From Streptomyces diastatochromogenes (lineage in GTDB: Bacteria > Actinomycetota > Actinomycetes > Streptomycetales > Streptomycetaceae), in NCBI RefSeq assembly GCF_002242805.1, contig NZ_MCGQ01000008.1, positions 62,001-126,000 on the forward strand: a stretch of 64,000 nt of DNA, in the 5' to 3' direction. The first letter of the stretch is position 1; the number at the start of each line of letters is the position of its first letter. Below the pieces are notes generated by a model that searched no databases, was not told the origin of the DNA, and worked only from the letters and a program-made list of their open reading frames with translations. The position numbers and the translations under genes were made by a program. Below are positions 41,754-51,063 of the stretch, piece after piece.

Positions 41754-43208
41754 CTACGCAGGTTCGTCGGCCTCCAGCGGCGGAGACGTGACACAGCCGT
41801 GCCTCTTGCATTCCGGGTGGCGGCAGCCCGGGGGTGGGCGGCGGATCAGGGTGAAGGCCAGTGCCGCCCCCACCACCAGCACGCCCGCGCAGATCGGCAT
41901 CGCGCGGTCGAACGACGCGTCGAAGGCGGCCGCGGAGCGGTACGCCTCCGGACCCATCCCCGCCAGAAGAGGCAGCGCGGCCACGGCCACCAGGCCCGCC
42001 GCCCGCGCCGCCGCGTTGTTGATGCCGCTGGCCAGGCCCGCCCGGGCGGTGTCGACGGAGGCGAGGACCGTGGCGGTCAGCGGGGCGACCACGGTGACCA
42101 GGCCCGTGCCCATGACGAGCAGGGCCGGGAGGACGTCCGTGAGGTAGTTCGCGTCGGGGCCCACCCGGAGCATCAGCAGCATCGCCGCAGCGCACAGAAG
42201 AGGGCCGACGGTGAGCGGCAGGCGCGGGCCCGTGCGGTCGGCCAGCGCGCCGGAGCGGGCCGAGAACAGCAGCATCATGGCCGTCGTGGGGAGCAGGGCC
42301 GTACCGGCCTGCAGGGCGGAGTAGCCGGCCACCACCTGCAGCTGGAGCGCGGTGAGGAAGAAGAAGCCGCCGAAGGCCGCGTACACGCACAGGGTGACCA
42401 GGTTGACCGCCGTGAACTGGCGCGAGGCGAAGATGTCCGGCGGGAGCATGGGGTCGGGGCGGTGCTTCTCGACGTAGACGAAGGCGACGGCCGCGACCAC
42501 GCCCCCGACCGCGCTCAGCGTCACGCCCAGGGAGCCCGTGGGGGCCTCGATGAGCGCGTAGGTGAGCAGGGCGAGCGCCAGGGCGCCCAGGGCCGCGCCG
42601 AGGACGTCGAAGCGGCCGTGAGAGCGCTCGTCGGACGACTCGGGGACGTGGCGCAGGGCGACCGGGACGCACAGCAGCGCCAGCGGCACGTTGAGGAGGA
42701 ACACCCAGCGCCACCCGGGGCCGTCCACCAGCCAGCCGCCCAGGAACGGGCCGACGGCCGCCCCGATGCCGCCGAAGCCGGACCAGAGGCCGACCGCCCG
42801 GCTCCGGTCGTCCGGGTGGAAGGAGGCCTGGATGAGCGCGAGGGAGCCGGGGGTGAGGAGTGCGCCGCCCACGCCCTGGAGGGCCCGGGCGGCGATGAGG
42901 ACCCCGGACGTGGGGGCCAGGCCGCACAGCAGGGACGCGGCCGCGAACCAGATGACCCCCAGCACGAAGATCTTCCGGCGGCCGTAGCGGTCCCCGAGCG
43001 AGCCGCCCAGCAGGATCAGGCCGGCCAGCGTGACCATGTACGCGTTGACCGTCCACTGCAGGGCGGCGAGGCTCGCGCCCAGGTCGCGGCCGATGGTCGG
43101 GAGCGCCACGTTGACGACGGTCGAGTCCAGCATGGCCATGCTGGAGCCGAGGACGGTGGTGAACAGGATCCACTTGCCCTGGGGCGCGGTGATCCGGACG
43201 TCGGGCAT
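41754..43208 (-). CDS. MFS drug exporter, DHA2 (EmrB/QacA) family
   Basis: The 484-residue transporter has about 14 TM helices. The N-terminal motif LGSSMAMLDSTVVNVALPTIG is the DHA2 hallmark, and GGSLGDRYGRRKIFVLG is motif A after TM2. The start at MPDVRITAPQGKW is chosen over a frame 12 codons longer. The C-terminus is a Cys/His-bearing tail (CRHPECKRHGCVTSP) that looks like a small metal knuckle, unusual for this family. No regulator adjoins. Confidence 0.92.
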   Translation of the reverse strand: MPDVRITAPQGKWILFTTVLGSSMAMLDSTVVNVALPTIGRDLGASLAALQWTVNAYMVTLAGLILLGGSLGDRYGRRKIFVLGVIWFAAASLLCGLAPTSGVLIAARALQGVGGALLTPGSLALIQASFHPDDRSRAVGLWSGFGGIGAAVGPFLGGWLVDGPGWRWVFLLNVPLALLCVPVALRHVPESSDERSHGRFDVLGAALGALALALLTYALIEAPTGSLGVTLSAVGGVVAAVAFVYVEKHRPDPMLPPDIFASRQFTAVNLVTLCVYAAFGGFFFLTALQLQVVAGYSALQAGTALLPTTAMMLLFSARSGALADRTGPRLPLTVGPLLCAAAMLLMLRVGPDANYLTDVLPALLVMGTGLVTVVAPLTATVLASVDTARAGLASGINNAAARAAGLVAVAALPLLAGMGPEAYRSAAAFDASFDRAMPICAGVLVVGAALAFTLIRRPPPGCRHPECKRHGCVTSPPLEADEPA

Positions 43209-43224
43209 GCTCCCAGGTATACAG

Positions 43225-43252
43225 CGGACCCGGCGCCGTGGCACCGGGTCCG
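43225..43252 (-). terminator. fbaA terminator
   Basis: Nine-base perfect arms (CGGACCCGG and CCGGGTCCG) with a ten-base loop lie 23 bp beyond the fbaA stop and before the MFS gene start. Confidence 0.8.
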
Positions 43253-43274
43253 TCGAAGACGTCGTGAGACGTGC

Positions 43275-44297
43275 TTACTTGATCTTGTTGCCCGCGGAGC
43301 GCAGGTTCTGCGTGGCCTCGACGACACGCGCGGCCATCGACGCCTCGGCCAGCTTGCCCCAGGTGCGCGGGTCGTAGGTCTTCTTGTCGCCGACCTCGCC
43401 GTCGACCTTCAGGACGCCGTCGTAGTTCTTGAACATGTGCGCGGCGACCGGACGGGTGAAGGCGTACTGGGTGTCCGTGTCGAGGTTCATCTTCACGACG
43501 CCGTTCTCCAGCGCGGTGAGGATCTCCTGCTCGGTGGAGCCGGAGCCGCCGTGGAAGACGAAGTCGAACGGGGAGGCCTTGCCGAACTTGGCGGCGACGC
43601 CGTCGTTCAGCTCCTTCAGCAGGTCGGGGCGGAGCACGACGTTGCCCGGCTTGTACACGCCGTGCACGTTGCCGAAGGAGGCGGCCAGCAGGTAGCGGCC
43701 CTTCTCGCCCAGGCCCAGGGCCTCGGCGGTGCGGATCGCGTCCTCGACCGTGGTGTACAGGGAGTCGTTGATCTCGTGGGAGACGCCGTCCTCCTCGCCA
43801 CCGGTCGGGGTGATCTCCACCTCGAGGATGATGTTGGCGCGGCGGGCCTGCTCCAGCAGCTCCTGCGCGATGGCCAGGTTGTCGGCCAGCGTCTCGGCGG
43901 AGCCGTCCCACATGTGGGACTGGAACAGCGGGTTACGGCCGGCCTTGACGCGCTCCTCGGAGAGCGCGAGCAGCGGACGTACGTACCCGTCGAGCTTGTC
44001 CTTCGGGCAGTGGTCCGTGTGCAGCGCGACGTTGACCGGGTACTTCTCGGCGACGATGTGCGCGAACTCGGCGAGCGCGACCGCGCCGGACACCATGTCC
44101 TTGCTGTACTGGCCGCCCAGGAACTCGGCACCGCCCGTCGAGATCTGGACGATGCCGTCGCTCTCCGCCTCCGCGAAGCCGCGCAGCGCCGCGTGCAGGG
44201 TCTGGGTCGAGGTGACGTTGATGGCCGGGTAGGCGAACTTGCCTGCCTTCGCCCGGTCGAGCATCTCGTTGTAGACCTCGGGGGTTGCGATGGGCAT
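43275..44297 (-). CDS. fbaA: Class II fructose-bisphosphate aldolase
   Basis: The 340-residue zinc enzyme splits fructose 1,6-bisphosphate to glyceraldehyde-3-phosphate and DHAP. Zinc His residues sit in ALHTDHCPKDKL and FGNVHGVYKPG. The phosphate-binding HGGSGSTEQEI block is present, as is EVEITPTGGEEDG. It begins MPIATPEVYNEMLDRAK. This is the long class II type found in actinobacteria. A terminator at 43225 makes it probably monocistronic. Confidence 0.97.
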   Translation of the reverse strand: MPIATPEVYNEMLDRAKAGKFAYPAINVTSTQTLHAALRGFAEAESDGIVQISTGGAEFLGGQYSKDMVSGAVALAEFAHIVAEKYPVNVALHTDHCPKDKLDGYVRPLLALSEERVKAGRNPLFQSHMWDGSAETLADNLAIAQELLEQARRANIILEVEITPTGGEEDGVSHEINDSLYTTVEDAIRTAEALGLGEKGRYLLAASFGNVHGVYKPGNVVLRPDLLKELNDGVAAKFGKASPFDFVFHGGSGSTEQEILTALENGVVKMNLDTDTQYAFTRPVAAHMFKNYDGVLKVDGEVGDKKTYDPRTWGKLAEASMAARVVEATQNLRSAGNKIK

Positions 44298-44359
44298 CTG
44301 TCCGCTCCTTGGAGTGTGCGGGTTGGCGATCTGCGTACTACGGCCCTGACCTAGACCTT

Positions 44360-44383
44360 GGGGGCGACGTCATCGTCGTCCCC
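44360..44383 (-). terminator. pyrE terminator hairpin
   Basis: Ten-base arms (one mismatch) around a TCAT loop lie 62 bp past the pyrE stop on the minus strand. Confidence 0.6.
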
Positions 44384-44444
44384 ATCTTTCCAGACATGAC
44401 GTGATGGTCGGCGCCCCCGGTCAAGTCCAGGTCAAACCGGCGCG

Positions 44445-44993
44445 TCAGTCCAGACCCAGTTCATCCTTCGAGAAGGCGAAGACGTACGGCACCCCCGCCT
44501 GCTCGGCGACCGCCTCGGCCGCCCCGGTCGCCCGGTCCACGATCGTGGCGACGGCGACGACCTCGGCGCCGGCCTCGCGCAGCGCCTCCACGGCGGTCAG
44601 CACGGAGCCGCCGGTGGTGGACGTGTCCTCCACGGCCAGCACCCGGCGGCCCTTGACCTCGGCGCCCTCGATACGGCGCTGCAGGCCGTGCGCCTTGCCC
44701 GCCTTGCGGACCACGAAGGCGTCCAGGACCTTCCCGCGCGCGGCGGAGGCGTGCAGCATCGCGGTGGCCACCGGGTCGGCGCCCAGGGTCAGCCCGCCGA
44801 CGGCCTCGAAGTCCAGCTCGGCGGTCAGGTCGAGCATGACCTGACCGACCAGCGGAGCGGCCTCGCCGTCCAGCGTGATCCGGCGAAGGTCGATGTAGTA
44901 GTCGGCTTCCTTGCCCGACGACAGGGTCACCTTGCCGTGCACCACGGCCTTGTCCTTGATCTGCTGCAGCAGCGCGCCACGTACGTCCGTCAT
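44445..44993 (-). CDS. pyrE: Orotate phosphoribosyltransferase
   Basis: The 182-residue enzyme makes orotidine monophosphate from orotate and PRPP. The PRPP-binding motif is VLAVEDTSTTGGSVLTAVEAL (in VEDTSTTGGS). The N-terminal SGKEADYYIDLRRITLDGEAAP block is typical of PyrE. It lies in the order pyrE, fbaA on the same strand, with the aldose epimerase gene ten bases upstream. Confidence 0.96.
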   Translation of the reverse strand: MTDVRGALLQQIKDKAVVHGKVTLSSGKEADYYIDLRRITLDGEAAPLVGQVMLDLTAELDFEAVGGLTLGADPVATAMLHASAARGKVLDAFVVRKAGKAHGLQRRIEGAEVKGRRVLAVEDTSTTGGSVLTAVEALREAGAEVVAVATIVDRATGAAEAVAEQAGVPYVFAFSKDELGLD

Positions 44994-45003
44994 GCCGAAC
45001 AGC

Positions 45004-45792
45004 TTAGAGGCGCCGCCAGCTCCAAGTGGTCGTCGCCTCCAGCGGCTCCAGCGGTGTGACCAGGCGGGGCAGCGTGTTCAGGCCGTTGGGCGGGCCGGTC
45101 TGCGGCTCGACGCACACCGCCTCCGCCTGCTCGTCGTAGACGACGACCCACTCCTCGCGGCTGGTCACCTTCAGCTCCAGCTGCCCGGGCCAGGTGAGGG
45201 TGACGTCGACGCCGTCGGGCATGCCGAAGCAGTCGTCCCAGGGGCCGGGCTTGGGGTCGACGCGGTTGCCGGTGGGCAGGTGGTCGGCGCCGCGCTCCTC
45301 CTGCCAGGCGGGCGTGAAGTCCAGCCGGACGTCCTGGCCGCCCAGATTCCGGTGGAACCAGGGGTGCCAGCCGATCTGCGCCGGGAAGGAGTCGTCGTAC
45401 GCCTCCACGGACATGGTCAGCGTCAGGCTGTCCTCGGTCAGCGTGACGACATGGGTGACGCGGCCGCGGTGCGGCCAGGGGTCGCCCAGGTCGTGCGTGA
45501 TGACGGCCTCGTGCGCGTCGACGCGGGCGGTGCGCCAGGCGCCGTCGCGTGCGGTGCCGTGGATGGCGTGCGGCGGCGAGTTGAGGGGCATCTGGCGGAC
45601 GGTGGCGCCGTCCAGGAAACGGCCGTCCCGGATCCGGCCGCACCAGGGCACCATCGGGAAGCAGCCGTAGCGCTCGCCCTGGCGCAGCACCTCCGTGCCG
45701 CCGATCCGGAGCCCACCGATACGGCCGCCGTTGCCGGGCCGCACGCTCACTTCCGCGTCGCCCGCGGTCAGCGTGATGTCTTCGTTACTCAC
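45004..45792 (-). CDS. Aldose 1-epimerase family protein
   Basis: The 262-residue protein is of the galactose mutarotase fold. Visible blocks are GERYGCFPMVPWCGRIRDGRF (the RI/NR substrate loop), AIHGTARDGAW with the His, and the Asp in WDDCFGMPDGVDVTL. The catalytic Glu is near the C-terminus (AVCVEPQTGPPNGLN). The start is GTG. It precedes pyrE by ten bases and may share its transcript. The sugar substrate is unknown. Confidence 0.9.
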   Translation of the reverse strand: MSNEDITLTAGDAEVSVRPGNGGRIGGLRIGGTEVLRQGERYGCFPMVPWCGRIRDGRFLDGATVRQMPLNSPPHAIHGTARDGAWRTARVDAHEAVITHDLGDPWPHRGRVTHVVTLTEDSLTLTMSVEAYDDSFPAQIGWHPWFHRNLGGQDVRLDFTPAWQEERGADHLPTGNRVDPKPGPWDDCFGMPDGVDVTLTWPGQLELKVTSREEWVVVYDEQAEAVCVEPQTGPPNGLNTLPRLVTPLEPLEATTTWSWRRL

Positions 45793-45855
45793 GGGACGAC
45801 CCTACTGGGGCGATCAAGAGGGCGTGCGCCGTCCCGGCGGTGCCAGGGTGGGGGG

Positions 45856-46233
45856 ATGAAGTACATGGTGCTGATGTACGCCGACCCCGCGGCGACCGAG
45901 GCCATGACCGCCGAGCAGCGCGCCGAGGTGTTCCAGCGGCACGAAGCGCTCCACGAGGACCTGGCGGACACCGGCGAGATACTGAACGGCGCCGGGCTGG
46001 CCTACCCGAGGGACACGGCCACCCTCCGCTGGGCCGGGCAGGGGTCGGTCGCGGCGGACGGTCCGCTCACGGACGCGGCCGAGCAGGTCACCGCCTACTA
46101 CGTCATCGAGTGCGCAACCCCGGAGCGGGCGCGTGAGATCGCCGAACGCGTCCTCGACTTCCATGTCGTGGCGGTCGAGGTACGGCCGGTGCACGACTGG
46201 TTCGGCATGGGCGACGAGGGGCCGGGGCGCTAG
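45856..46233 (+). CDS. YCII-related (DGPF) protein
   Basis: The 125-residue YCII-domain protein begins MKYMVLMYADPAATEAM, the family opening. ATLRWAGQGSVAADGPLTDAAEQVTAYYVIE carries the conserved DGP block. Such proteins are small ferredoxin-like dimers often linked to ECF sigma factors, but none adjoins here. It is convergent with the CoxG-like gene with ten bases between stops. Confidence 0.92.
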   Translation: MKYMVLMYADPAATEAMTAEQRAEVFQRHEALHEDLADTGEILNGAGLAYPRDTATLRWAGQGSVAADGPLTDAAEQVTAYYVIECATPERAREIAERVLDFHVVAVEVRPVHDWFGMGDEGPGR

Positions 46234-46243
46234 ATCCCGTGCC

Positions 46244-47026
46244 CTAGCGGCGCTTGCGCAGGGCGCGGCCCAGGACGATCGCCGAGGCCAGGGCCAGGGC
46301 CGCCGCGGGGGCCGCCCAGCGCAGGGCCGGGTTCCCGGCGACGGTCTGGGGGGCCGGTACGGGGGCGTAGCGGCCGCGCGGCGGGGCATGGTCGACCTCC
46401 TCCGCGCTGCGGCCGATCATCGTGCGGCGCGCGTGCGCGGCCTCGGCGGGGGGCTCGCCCAGGTCGGTGAAGTCTTCGGTGAAGCGGTCGTCGGGGGTGG
46501 TCTCGTCCGTGTCGCGGTCCAGGGACGGCGGGGGGACCTCGGTGTCGAAGACCGACGTGTGCTCCGGCTCCTGTTCCTGCTCCGGTGCCTGCTCCTCCGT
46601 GGTCTCTGCCGTCTCCGCCAGGCTCTCCACGAAACGGTTCAGCAGCCGGGTCGCCGCGGAGGCGACCGCGTCCGCCGGAAGTTCCGCGACACGGCCGTCC
46701 GCGTCCGCCGTGCCCTCGACCGTGACGGTGGTGCCGCCCTCGGTGCCCGTGAGGCGCAGGGTGAGGGCGAGTTTGACGCTGCCGGTGCCGCGGGCCTCGG
46801 TGGCGTCGCCCTCGACGGCGTACGTGCCGTTCTCGCGGGGCGTGACGCGGACCGCTCCGCGATAGGTGACGGAGTGCCCGCCCACGCGCAACTTCAGGCG
46901 TCCTGCGACGGGTTCGGCGCCGGCGTCCTGCTGGAGTCCGGGGACCGCCCGCGCCACCCGTGCGGGGTCGGCGAGGGCTTCTCTGAGCCGCTCGACCGGA
47001 ACCGGGACGAAGACCTGGTGCTCCAT
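46244..47026 (-). CDS. SRPBCC (CoxG-like) protein with C-terminal membrane anchor
   Basis: The 260-residue protein has an N-terminal SRPBCC/CoxG domain (about 1-140): MEHQVFVPVPVERLREALADPARVARAVPG is the CoxG opening. A Glu-rich disordered segment (about 140-225) follows, then one TM helix (about 236-253) and the basic tail RALRKRR. CoxG-type domains recruit partners or bind hydrophobic ligands at the membrane. No CO-dehydrogenase subunits are near. Start ATG 47026 lies 80 bp past the spermidine-synthase-like gene. Confidence 0.85.
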   Translation of the reverse strand: MEHQVFVPVPVERLREALADPARVARAVPGLQQDAGAEPVAGRLKLRVGGHSVTYRGAVRVTPRENGTYAVEGDATEARGTGSVKLALTLRLTGTEGGTTVTVEGTADADGRVAELPADAVASAATRLLNRFVESLAETAETTEEQAPEQEQEPEHTSVFDTEVPPPSLDRDTDETTPDDRFTEDFTDLGEPPAEAAHARRTMIGRSAEEVDHAPPRGRYAPVPAPQTVAGNPALRWAAPAAALALASAIVLGRALRKRR

Positions 47027-47106
47027 GTCGGCTGAGCCTACCCAGGAGCGAGCGGAACGTACCCTCCCGCGCCGTCCCGGCCAGCCGGAAAGTGAAGCAC
47101 CTCGCC

Positions 47107-48747
47107 TCAGTACCGTGGATGCACCAGCGTCGACGCGGGCAGGCCGTCGATCCGCGTGCGTTCGACCGCCCTCGCGTCGGCGATCAGGTCGGCCTGCGTC
47201 AGAGTTCGCGGACGCGGGCCCCCGGGGCTCAGGGCCAGGCGGGGAGCGGAGTCCCCCGGCACCGCCACCAGAAACCCCCAGTCGTGCGGCGCCCGCGACG
47301 CCCCCGCCGAGCGGTCCGGCCCCGCCGGGAAGCCGGAGTCGTGGCCCAGGACCCGGTACGGGGAAGCGGCGAAGCCGGAGGCTCGGAGCGTCGACGCCAC
47401 CGTCCAGAAGACGCGGGGGCGGGCGGCGACGGGGCCCGCGTGCACCACCAGGCGGCCGTCGGGGGCCAGGACGCGGCGGGTCAGGCCGTAGAACTCCTGT
47501 GAGTACAGCTTGGTGCTGGCCGTGATGCCGGGGTCGGGCAGGTCCGCGATCACGACGTCGTACGCCGTCTGCGGCGCCCCGCGCAGCCAGGTGAGGGCGT
47601 CCGCCGTGGTGACGCGGACGCGGGGGTCGGCGAAGGCGTGGCCGTTGAGGGCGGACAGGCCCGGGTCGTTGCGGGCCAGGCCGATCAGGCCGGGGTCGAG
47701 TTCGACGACGTCGACGCGGCGCACACCGCCGTACCGCAGGACTTCGCGGGCGGCCAGGCCGTCGCCGCCGCCGAGGATCAGCACGCGCGCGTGCGGGCCG
47801 GTCATCGCGGGGTGGACCAGCGCCTCGTGGTAGCGGCGCTCGTCGCGGCCGCCGACCCGCAGCCGGCCGTCCAGGAAGAGGTCGAGGGGGCGGCCATGGG
47901 TGCCGCCGGCGAGGACGACCTCCTGGACGTCGGTCTGCAGGGCGACCCGGACGTCCCTGCCGTACACCGCGTGCCGGGCGGCGCGTTCGAACTCGTCGGC
48001 GAGGGCGGCGGCGGAGGCGAGCACGGCGAGGACGGCGAGGCCGACGAGCAGCAGGGTCCAGCGGGCGCGGCGGGTCAGGTCGCGGCGGAACAGGCCGAGG
48101 ACCAGGGCGCCGCCCGCGACCACGTTGACACTGCCGGTGAGCAGGGCGCCGGTCAACTGGCCCAGGAAGGGCAGGAGCAGGAAGGGGAAGGCGAGGCCGC
48201 CGACCAGTGCGCCGACGTAGTCCGCCGCGAACAGGTCGGCCACCGCGCCGCCCGCGTCCTGGCGGCGGATCCGCTGGATCAGCTCCATCAGCAGGGGGAC
48301 TTCGGCGCCGACGAGCAGGCCGATGGCGAGGGAGAAGGCGACCAGGAGAGCGCGCGGGCCGTCGGCCCACACCCCGCCCCAGCCGCCGGTCCAGGCGAAG
48401 ACCGCGTACAACGCCATCGCGCTGCAGCCGCCGACCAGGGCGAGTGCGGTCTCGATCGCGCCGAAGCCGGCGGCCGCGTGCCAGCGCAGCCGCTTGGCGG
48501 CGAGGGAGCCGATGCCCATCGCGAAGACCATCACGGACAGCACGACGGAGGCCTGGGTGACCGAGTCGCCGATCAAGTACGAGGCGAAGGCGACGAGTTC
48601 GAGTTCGTACACCAGTCCGCAGGCCGCGCACACGAAGACGCACACGAGGACCAGGAACCGCCCGGTGCCGGGCCGGACGGGCAGCCGTGCGGGGCCGCCG
48701 GTCCAGGGCGCGGCACCCGGGCGCGCAGGGGCGTGCGGTTCGATCAC
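47107..48747 (-). CDS. Membrane-bound spermidine synthase-like protein
   Basis: The 546-residue protein has about seven TM helices in the first 260 residues (for example [18 protein letters not shown]). A spermidine-synthase Rossmann methyltransferase-like domain follows at about 275-500. Its SAM-binding block is [18 protein letters not shown] and its acid is in [15 protein letters not shown]. The [19 protein letters not shown] block is the family's catalytic loop. These fusions are common in Streptomyces; whether they make polyamines is unproven. The start is GTG. Confidence 0.9.
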   Translation of the reverse strand: MIEPHAPARPGAAPWTGGPARLPVRPGTGRFLVLVCVFVCAACGLVYELELVAFASYLIGDSVTQASVVLSVMVFAMGIGSLAAKRLRWHAAAGFGAIETALALVGGCSAMALYAVFAWTGGWGGVWADGPRALLVAFSLAIGLLVGAEVPLLMELIQRIRRQDAGGAVADLFAADYVGALVGGLAFPFLLLPFLGQLTGALLTGSVNVVAGGALVLGLFRRDLTRRARWTLLLVGLAVLAVLASAAALADEFERAARHAVYGRDVRVALQTDVQEVVLAGGTHGRPLDLFLDGRLRVGGRDERRYHEALVHPAMTGPHARVLILGGGDGLAAREVLRYGGVRRVDVVELDPGLIGLARNDPGLSALNGHAFADPRVRVTTADALTWLRGAPQTAYDVVIADLPDPGITASTKLYSQEFYGLTRRVLAPDGRLVVHAGPVAARPRVFWTVASTLRASGFAASPYRVLGHDSGFPAGPDRSAGASRAPHDWGFLVAVPGDSAPRLALSPGGPRPRTLTQADLIADARAVERTRIDGLPASTLVHPRY

Positions 48748-48899
48748 GTTGCGACGTTACGTCACATGCTCGGTACGCTTCGTCACCCACACGTGTGGAA
48801 CTCGGGCACTTGACGTATCGGGGGTTTATGTCCGCCGAGAGCCTGTCCGACGAGTCCCGGATCGACTCGGCCACCGCTCCTGGTCCGACTGGACCACCG

Positions 48900-49427
48900 C
48901 TACTGGTTCGACCGAACCACCGTCACCCGCGCCCCGACCCGGGTCCGTGTCGCCACCAACTGGCCGTCCTGCGGGTAGGCGTGCCAGGTGCGCCAGTGCA
49001 CCTGGCCCTCGTGGCGCTGGGCCAGCATCGCGGTGAAGGCGTGCGGGCTGCCGGGGAAGACACCGGCGAGGCCGTGCGGATGGTCGGAGACCAGGGCCAG
49101 CAACTCCTGGGCCCGGCCCGCGAAGGAGCCCGGCGTGAGAACCTCGACGCGCGCCGCGAACTCGTACTCCCAGTCGCCGACCCGCTTGGCGACGCCCAGC
49201 GGCAGCGGGGTACTGGACCCGGGGATGCACGCGACCGTCTCCGAGCAGTCACCCCGCTGCTCCTCCAGGAGCACCTGGTGGGATGCGCCGAGCAGTCTCA
49301 ACTGCAGCTTCGCCCCGGTCAGTTCCAGATCGAGGGTGGCCAGCGCGGGCAACGGCTCGCGCCCGAGGGCCCAGGCGAGGTCGGCAGCACGGGTATCGGT
49401 ATAGGAGGTGTTCAGGGTCGTGAGCAT
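48900..49427 (-). CDS. DUF2617 family protein
   Basis: The 175-residue protein begins MLTTLNTSYTDTRAADLAWALGREPLPALATL. Its conserved blocks KLQLRLLGASHQVLLEE and YEFAARVEVLTPGSFA match DUF2617. The product looks soluble and beta-rich. It lies upstream of the spermidine-synthase-like gene on the same strand (152 bp gap), a pairing I recall from other Streptomyces. The function is unknown. Confidence 0.87.
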   Translation of the reverse strand: MLTTLNTSYTDTRAADLAWALGREPLPALATLDLELTGAKLQLRLLGASHQVLLEEQRGDCSETVACIPGSSTPLPLGVAKRVGDWEYEFAARVEVLTPGSFAGRAQELLALVSDHPHGLAGVFPGSPHAFTAMLAQRHEGQVHWRTWHAYPQDGQLVATRTRVGARVTVVRSNQ

Positions 49428-49743
49428 GGATCGGCTCCGCTAACACGCAAAGAAGAGGGGGGAGATCGGCCATGTCAGCCCGGTCAGCCCGGCCGGCCCG
49501 GCCGGGGAGGGGAGTCTGCAAGGACGTCCGAGGGGCTGCGTTGGTGATTTAGAGGGAATCATGAAGAGTGGCTCCGCCACAGCGTTTTTACCCAACTTCG
49601 TGGGGTTTCCATCCCTCAGAGGGCTCCACAGCTCAACTGTTCAACTACGGCGTACGCCCGGCGCGCGGACAAAACGGCCGGACGCCCACGGAATGCCTTC
49701 GTCCGACGGGCGCCCGGCAGCGGAAAAGCTCAGCTGCCCCGTG
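49428..49743. other. Intergenic region upstream of DUF2617 gene
   Basis: 316 bp without a credible gene. It contains the leader and presumed promoter of DUF2617 and, at 49677-49718, the hairpin that follows the small membrane-protein gene. Reading frames here are shadows. Confidence 0.5.
49677..49718 (-). terminator. Hairpin after Gly/Cys-rich membrane-protein gene
   Basis: Eleven-base arms (GCCGGACGCCC and GGGCGCCCGGC) pair with one mismatch around a 20-base loop that itself holds GTCCG/CGGAC alternatives. It is 26 bp past the stop of the gene at 49744. Confidence 0.55.
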
Positions 49744-50064
49744 TCAGCTGCCTCCCCCGCATCCGCCCCCGCCACCGCACGAGGAACCCCCGCCGCAGGA
49801 GGAACCTCCGCCGCACGACGAGTGACCGCCCCCGCAGGAGTGGTGCCCGCCGGAGTGACCCCCGTGGTGGCCCCCGGAGTGGTGGCCGCCGGACGACGAT
49901 CCGCCGTCTCCCCCGCCGGCCCACCAGCTGCCGCTGCTGTCCCCCTGGTACGACGCCGAGGACGACGAGCCGCCGCCGCCGAGCCATCCGCTCCGGCGAG
50001 CCGCGGACGCGACGACCCCGACGCAGATGAGCGCGACCACCAGGATGATGAAGACGGTGCCCAT
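49744..50064 (-). CDS. Small membrane protein with Gly/Ser/His/Cys repeat tail
   Basis: This 106-residue protein has one TM helix at the N-terminus (MGTVFIILVVALICVGVVA). About 80 residues of low-complexity tail follow. The tail passes from Ser/Gly to a His-rich part (GGHHSGGHHGGHSGGHHSC) and then to repeats of SSCGGG. It ends GGGGGCGGGS. Five or six Cys and about eight His suggest metal binding or crosslinking at the cell surface. The start is ATG with GAAGGTG upstream. Similar short proteins occur in other actinobacteria but I know no function. Confidence 0.78.
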   Translation of the reverse strand: MGTVFIILVVALICVGVVASAARRSGWLGGGGSSSSASYQGDSSGSWWAGGGDGGSSSGGHHSGGHHGGHSGGHHSCGGGHSSCGGGSSCGGGSSCGGGGGCGGGS

Positions 50065-50211
50065 GGCGTCACCTTCTTTCCGTTCCCCCGAAGCGGCCCC
50101 CGTGGACGCCTCGTCCGTTCCCGCCTCTCGTGCGGTGACGGGGGGATGCCCGGACGTCTCATCCGTCAAAGCAGAGTTGAGGAAGTTCTGAGGGTCAACG
50201 CCTGGAAAAGA

Positions 50212-50243
50212 CCCCTGACCTGCACAGACGGGCAGATCAGGGG
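50212..50243 (-). terminator. Terminator after DUF7144-like gene
   Basis: Twelve-base arms (one mismatch) around an eight-base loop lie 71 bp beyond the stop of the membrane-protein gene at 50314. Confidence 0.72.
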
Positions 50244-50313
50244 CCTTCGATGTCTCACTGGGCCGCCTGTGGGCCGTGATCTTCCTCCGAGGCACGCCGC
50301 AAGGCGGTGAGGT

Positions 50314-50724
50314 TCATTGACCGTCGCTGGTCTCGATATGGACCCTCGTCAGGGTGAACAGGATCAGGAGGTCGATCGTCATCATGGGGATGGCCCACAA
50401 CGGGTAGTACGGAACGAACATGAACTGAGTGATCAGGCTGATCGCTGCCACCGCTACACCGGCCCCGCGACCCCAGCTCTGGCCTGCCAGGACTCCCAGG
50501 CCGGCAACGACGAGTGCCACTCCGATCACAAGGTGGATCCAGCCCCAAGCCGTCAGGTCGAACCGGTAGGAGTACCGGGACGCGGCGAACAGGCTGTCCT
50601 GTGCGATTCCGGCTGCGCCCATCAGAATGCTGAGGGGCCCACTGAGCATCATCATGATCCCGGCGAACGAGGATGCGTCGATGATCGCGTGTCCTCGCTG
50701 TGTCCTGTTCGGCACCGTTGTCAT
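50314..50724 (-). CDS. DUF7144-like four-TM membrane protein
   Basis: The 136-residue protein has four TM helices (SFAGIMMMLSGPLSILMGAAG; WIHLVIGVALVVAGLGVL; GAGVAVAAISLITQFMFV; AIPMMTIDLLILFTL). It fits a common actinobacterial four-TM family (DUF7144), also hinted by YRFDLTAWGWIHL. The start at MTTVPNRTQRGHA is chosen because the longer frame to 50802 gives an unlikely Arg-rich extension. The function is unknown. Confidence 0.8.
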   Translation of the reverse strand: MTTVPNRTQRGHAIIDASSFAGIMMMLSGPLSILMGAAGIAQDSLFAASRYSYRFDLTAWGWIHLVIGVALVVAGLGVLAGQSWGRGAGVAVAAISLITQFMFVPYYPLWAIPMMTIDLLILFTLTRVHIETSDGQ

Positions 50725-51063
50725 GGCAGCAGCCTTCCTGTACAGCGCGGTCAACCGATGCACACCGCCCGCGCGAAGCCAGCCACGCTCCCTTGCCAGC
50801 ATGGCCGCAATCCTTCGTCACCGCGACTGCAACCCGCGCCGCCACCAGGGCATTGCCGCAGGTGCCGCGAAGGGCACACCCGCACCCCGGGCGACGGCTG
50901 ACATCAGCGGCTGACGCCGCCCCGGGCCCTCCGAGAGCAGCCGACGACGACGGACGACGACAGATGACGAAGGCCTTCCCCCGGTCAAAGCCGGCGCGTC
51001 GGGTCTCACCGAAGGTGTTCATCCGCGAAGCCATGTTGAGGAAGTCCAGAGCCAGGGCGCAGG
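50725..51063. other. Divergent intergenic region before aminotransferase
   Basis: 339 bp between the DUF7144-like gene (minus) and the aminotransferase (plus). I see no supportable gene; open frames here are low-quality shadows. It contains GACGACGGACGACGACAG-type short direct repeats at about 50946-50964. Promoters for both genes must lie here. Confidence 0.5.

Noticed and set aside
40588..43911. 1107-codon open frame on the minus strand
   Set aside because: It crosses fbaA, the MFS pump and the opposite-strand sigma factor gene in a wrong frame. Its composition is Arg/Pro/Gly-rich, typical of high-GC shadow frames.
41799..44354. 851-codon plus-strand open frame
   Set aside because: Antisense shadow of the MFS and fbaA genes, with no family motifs.
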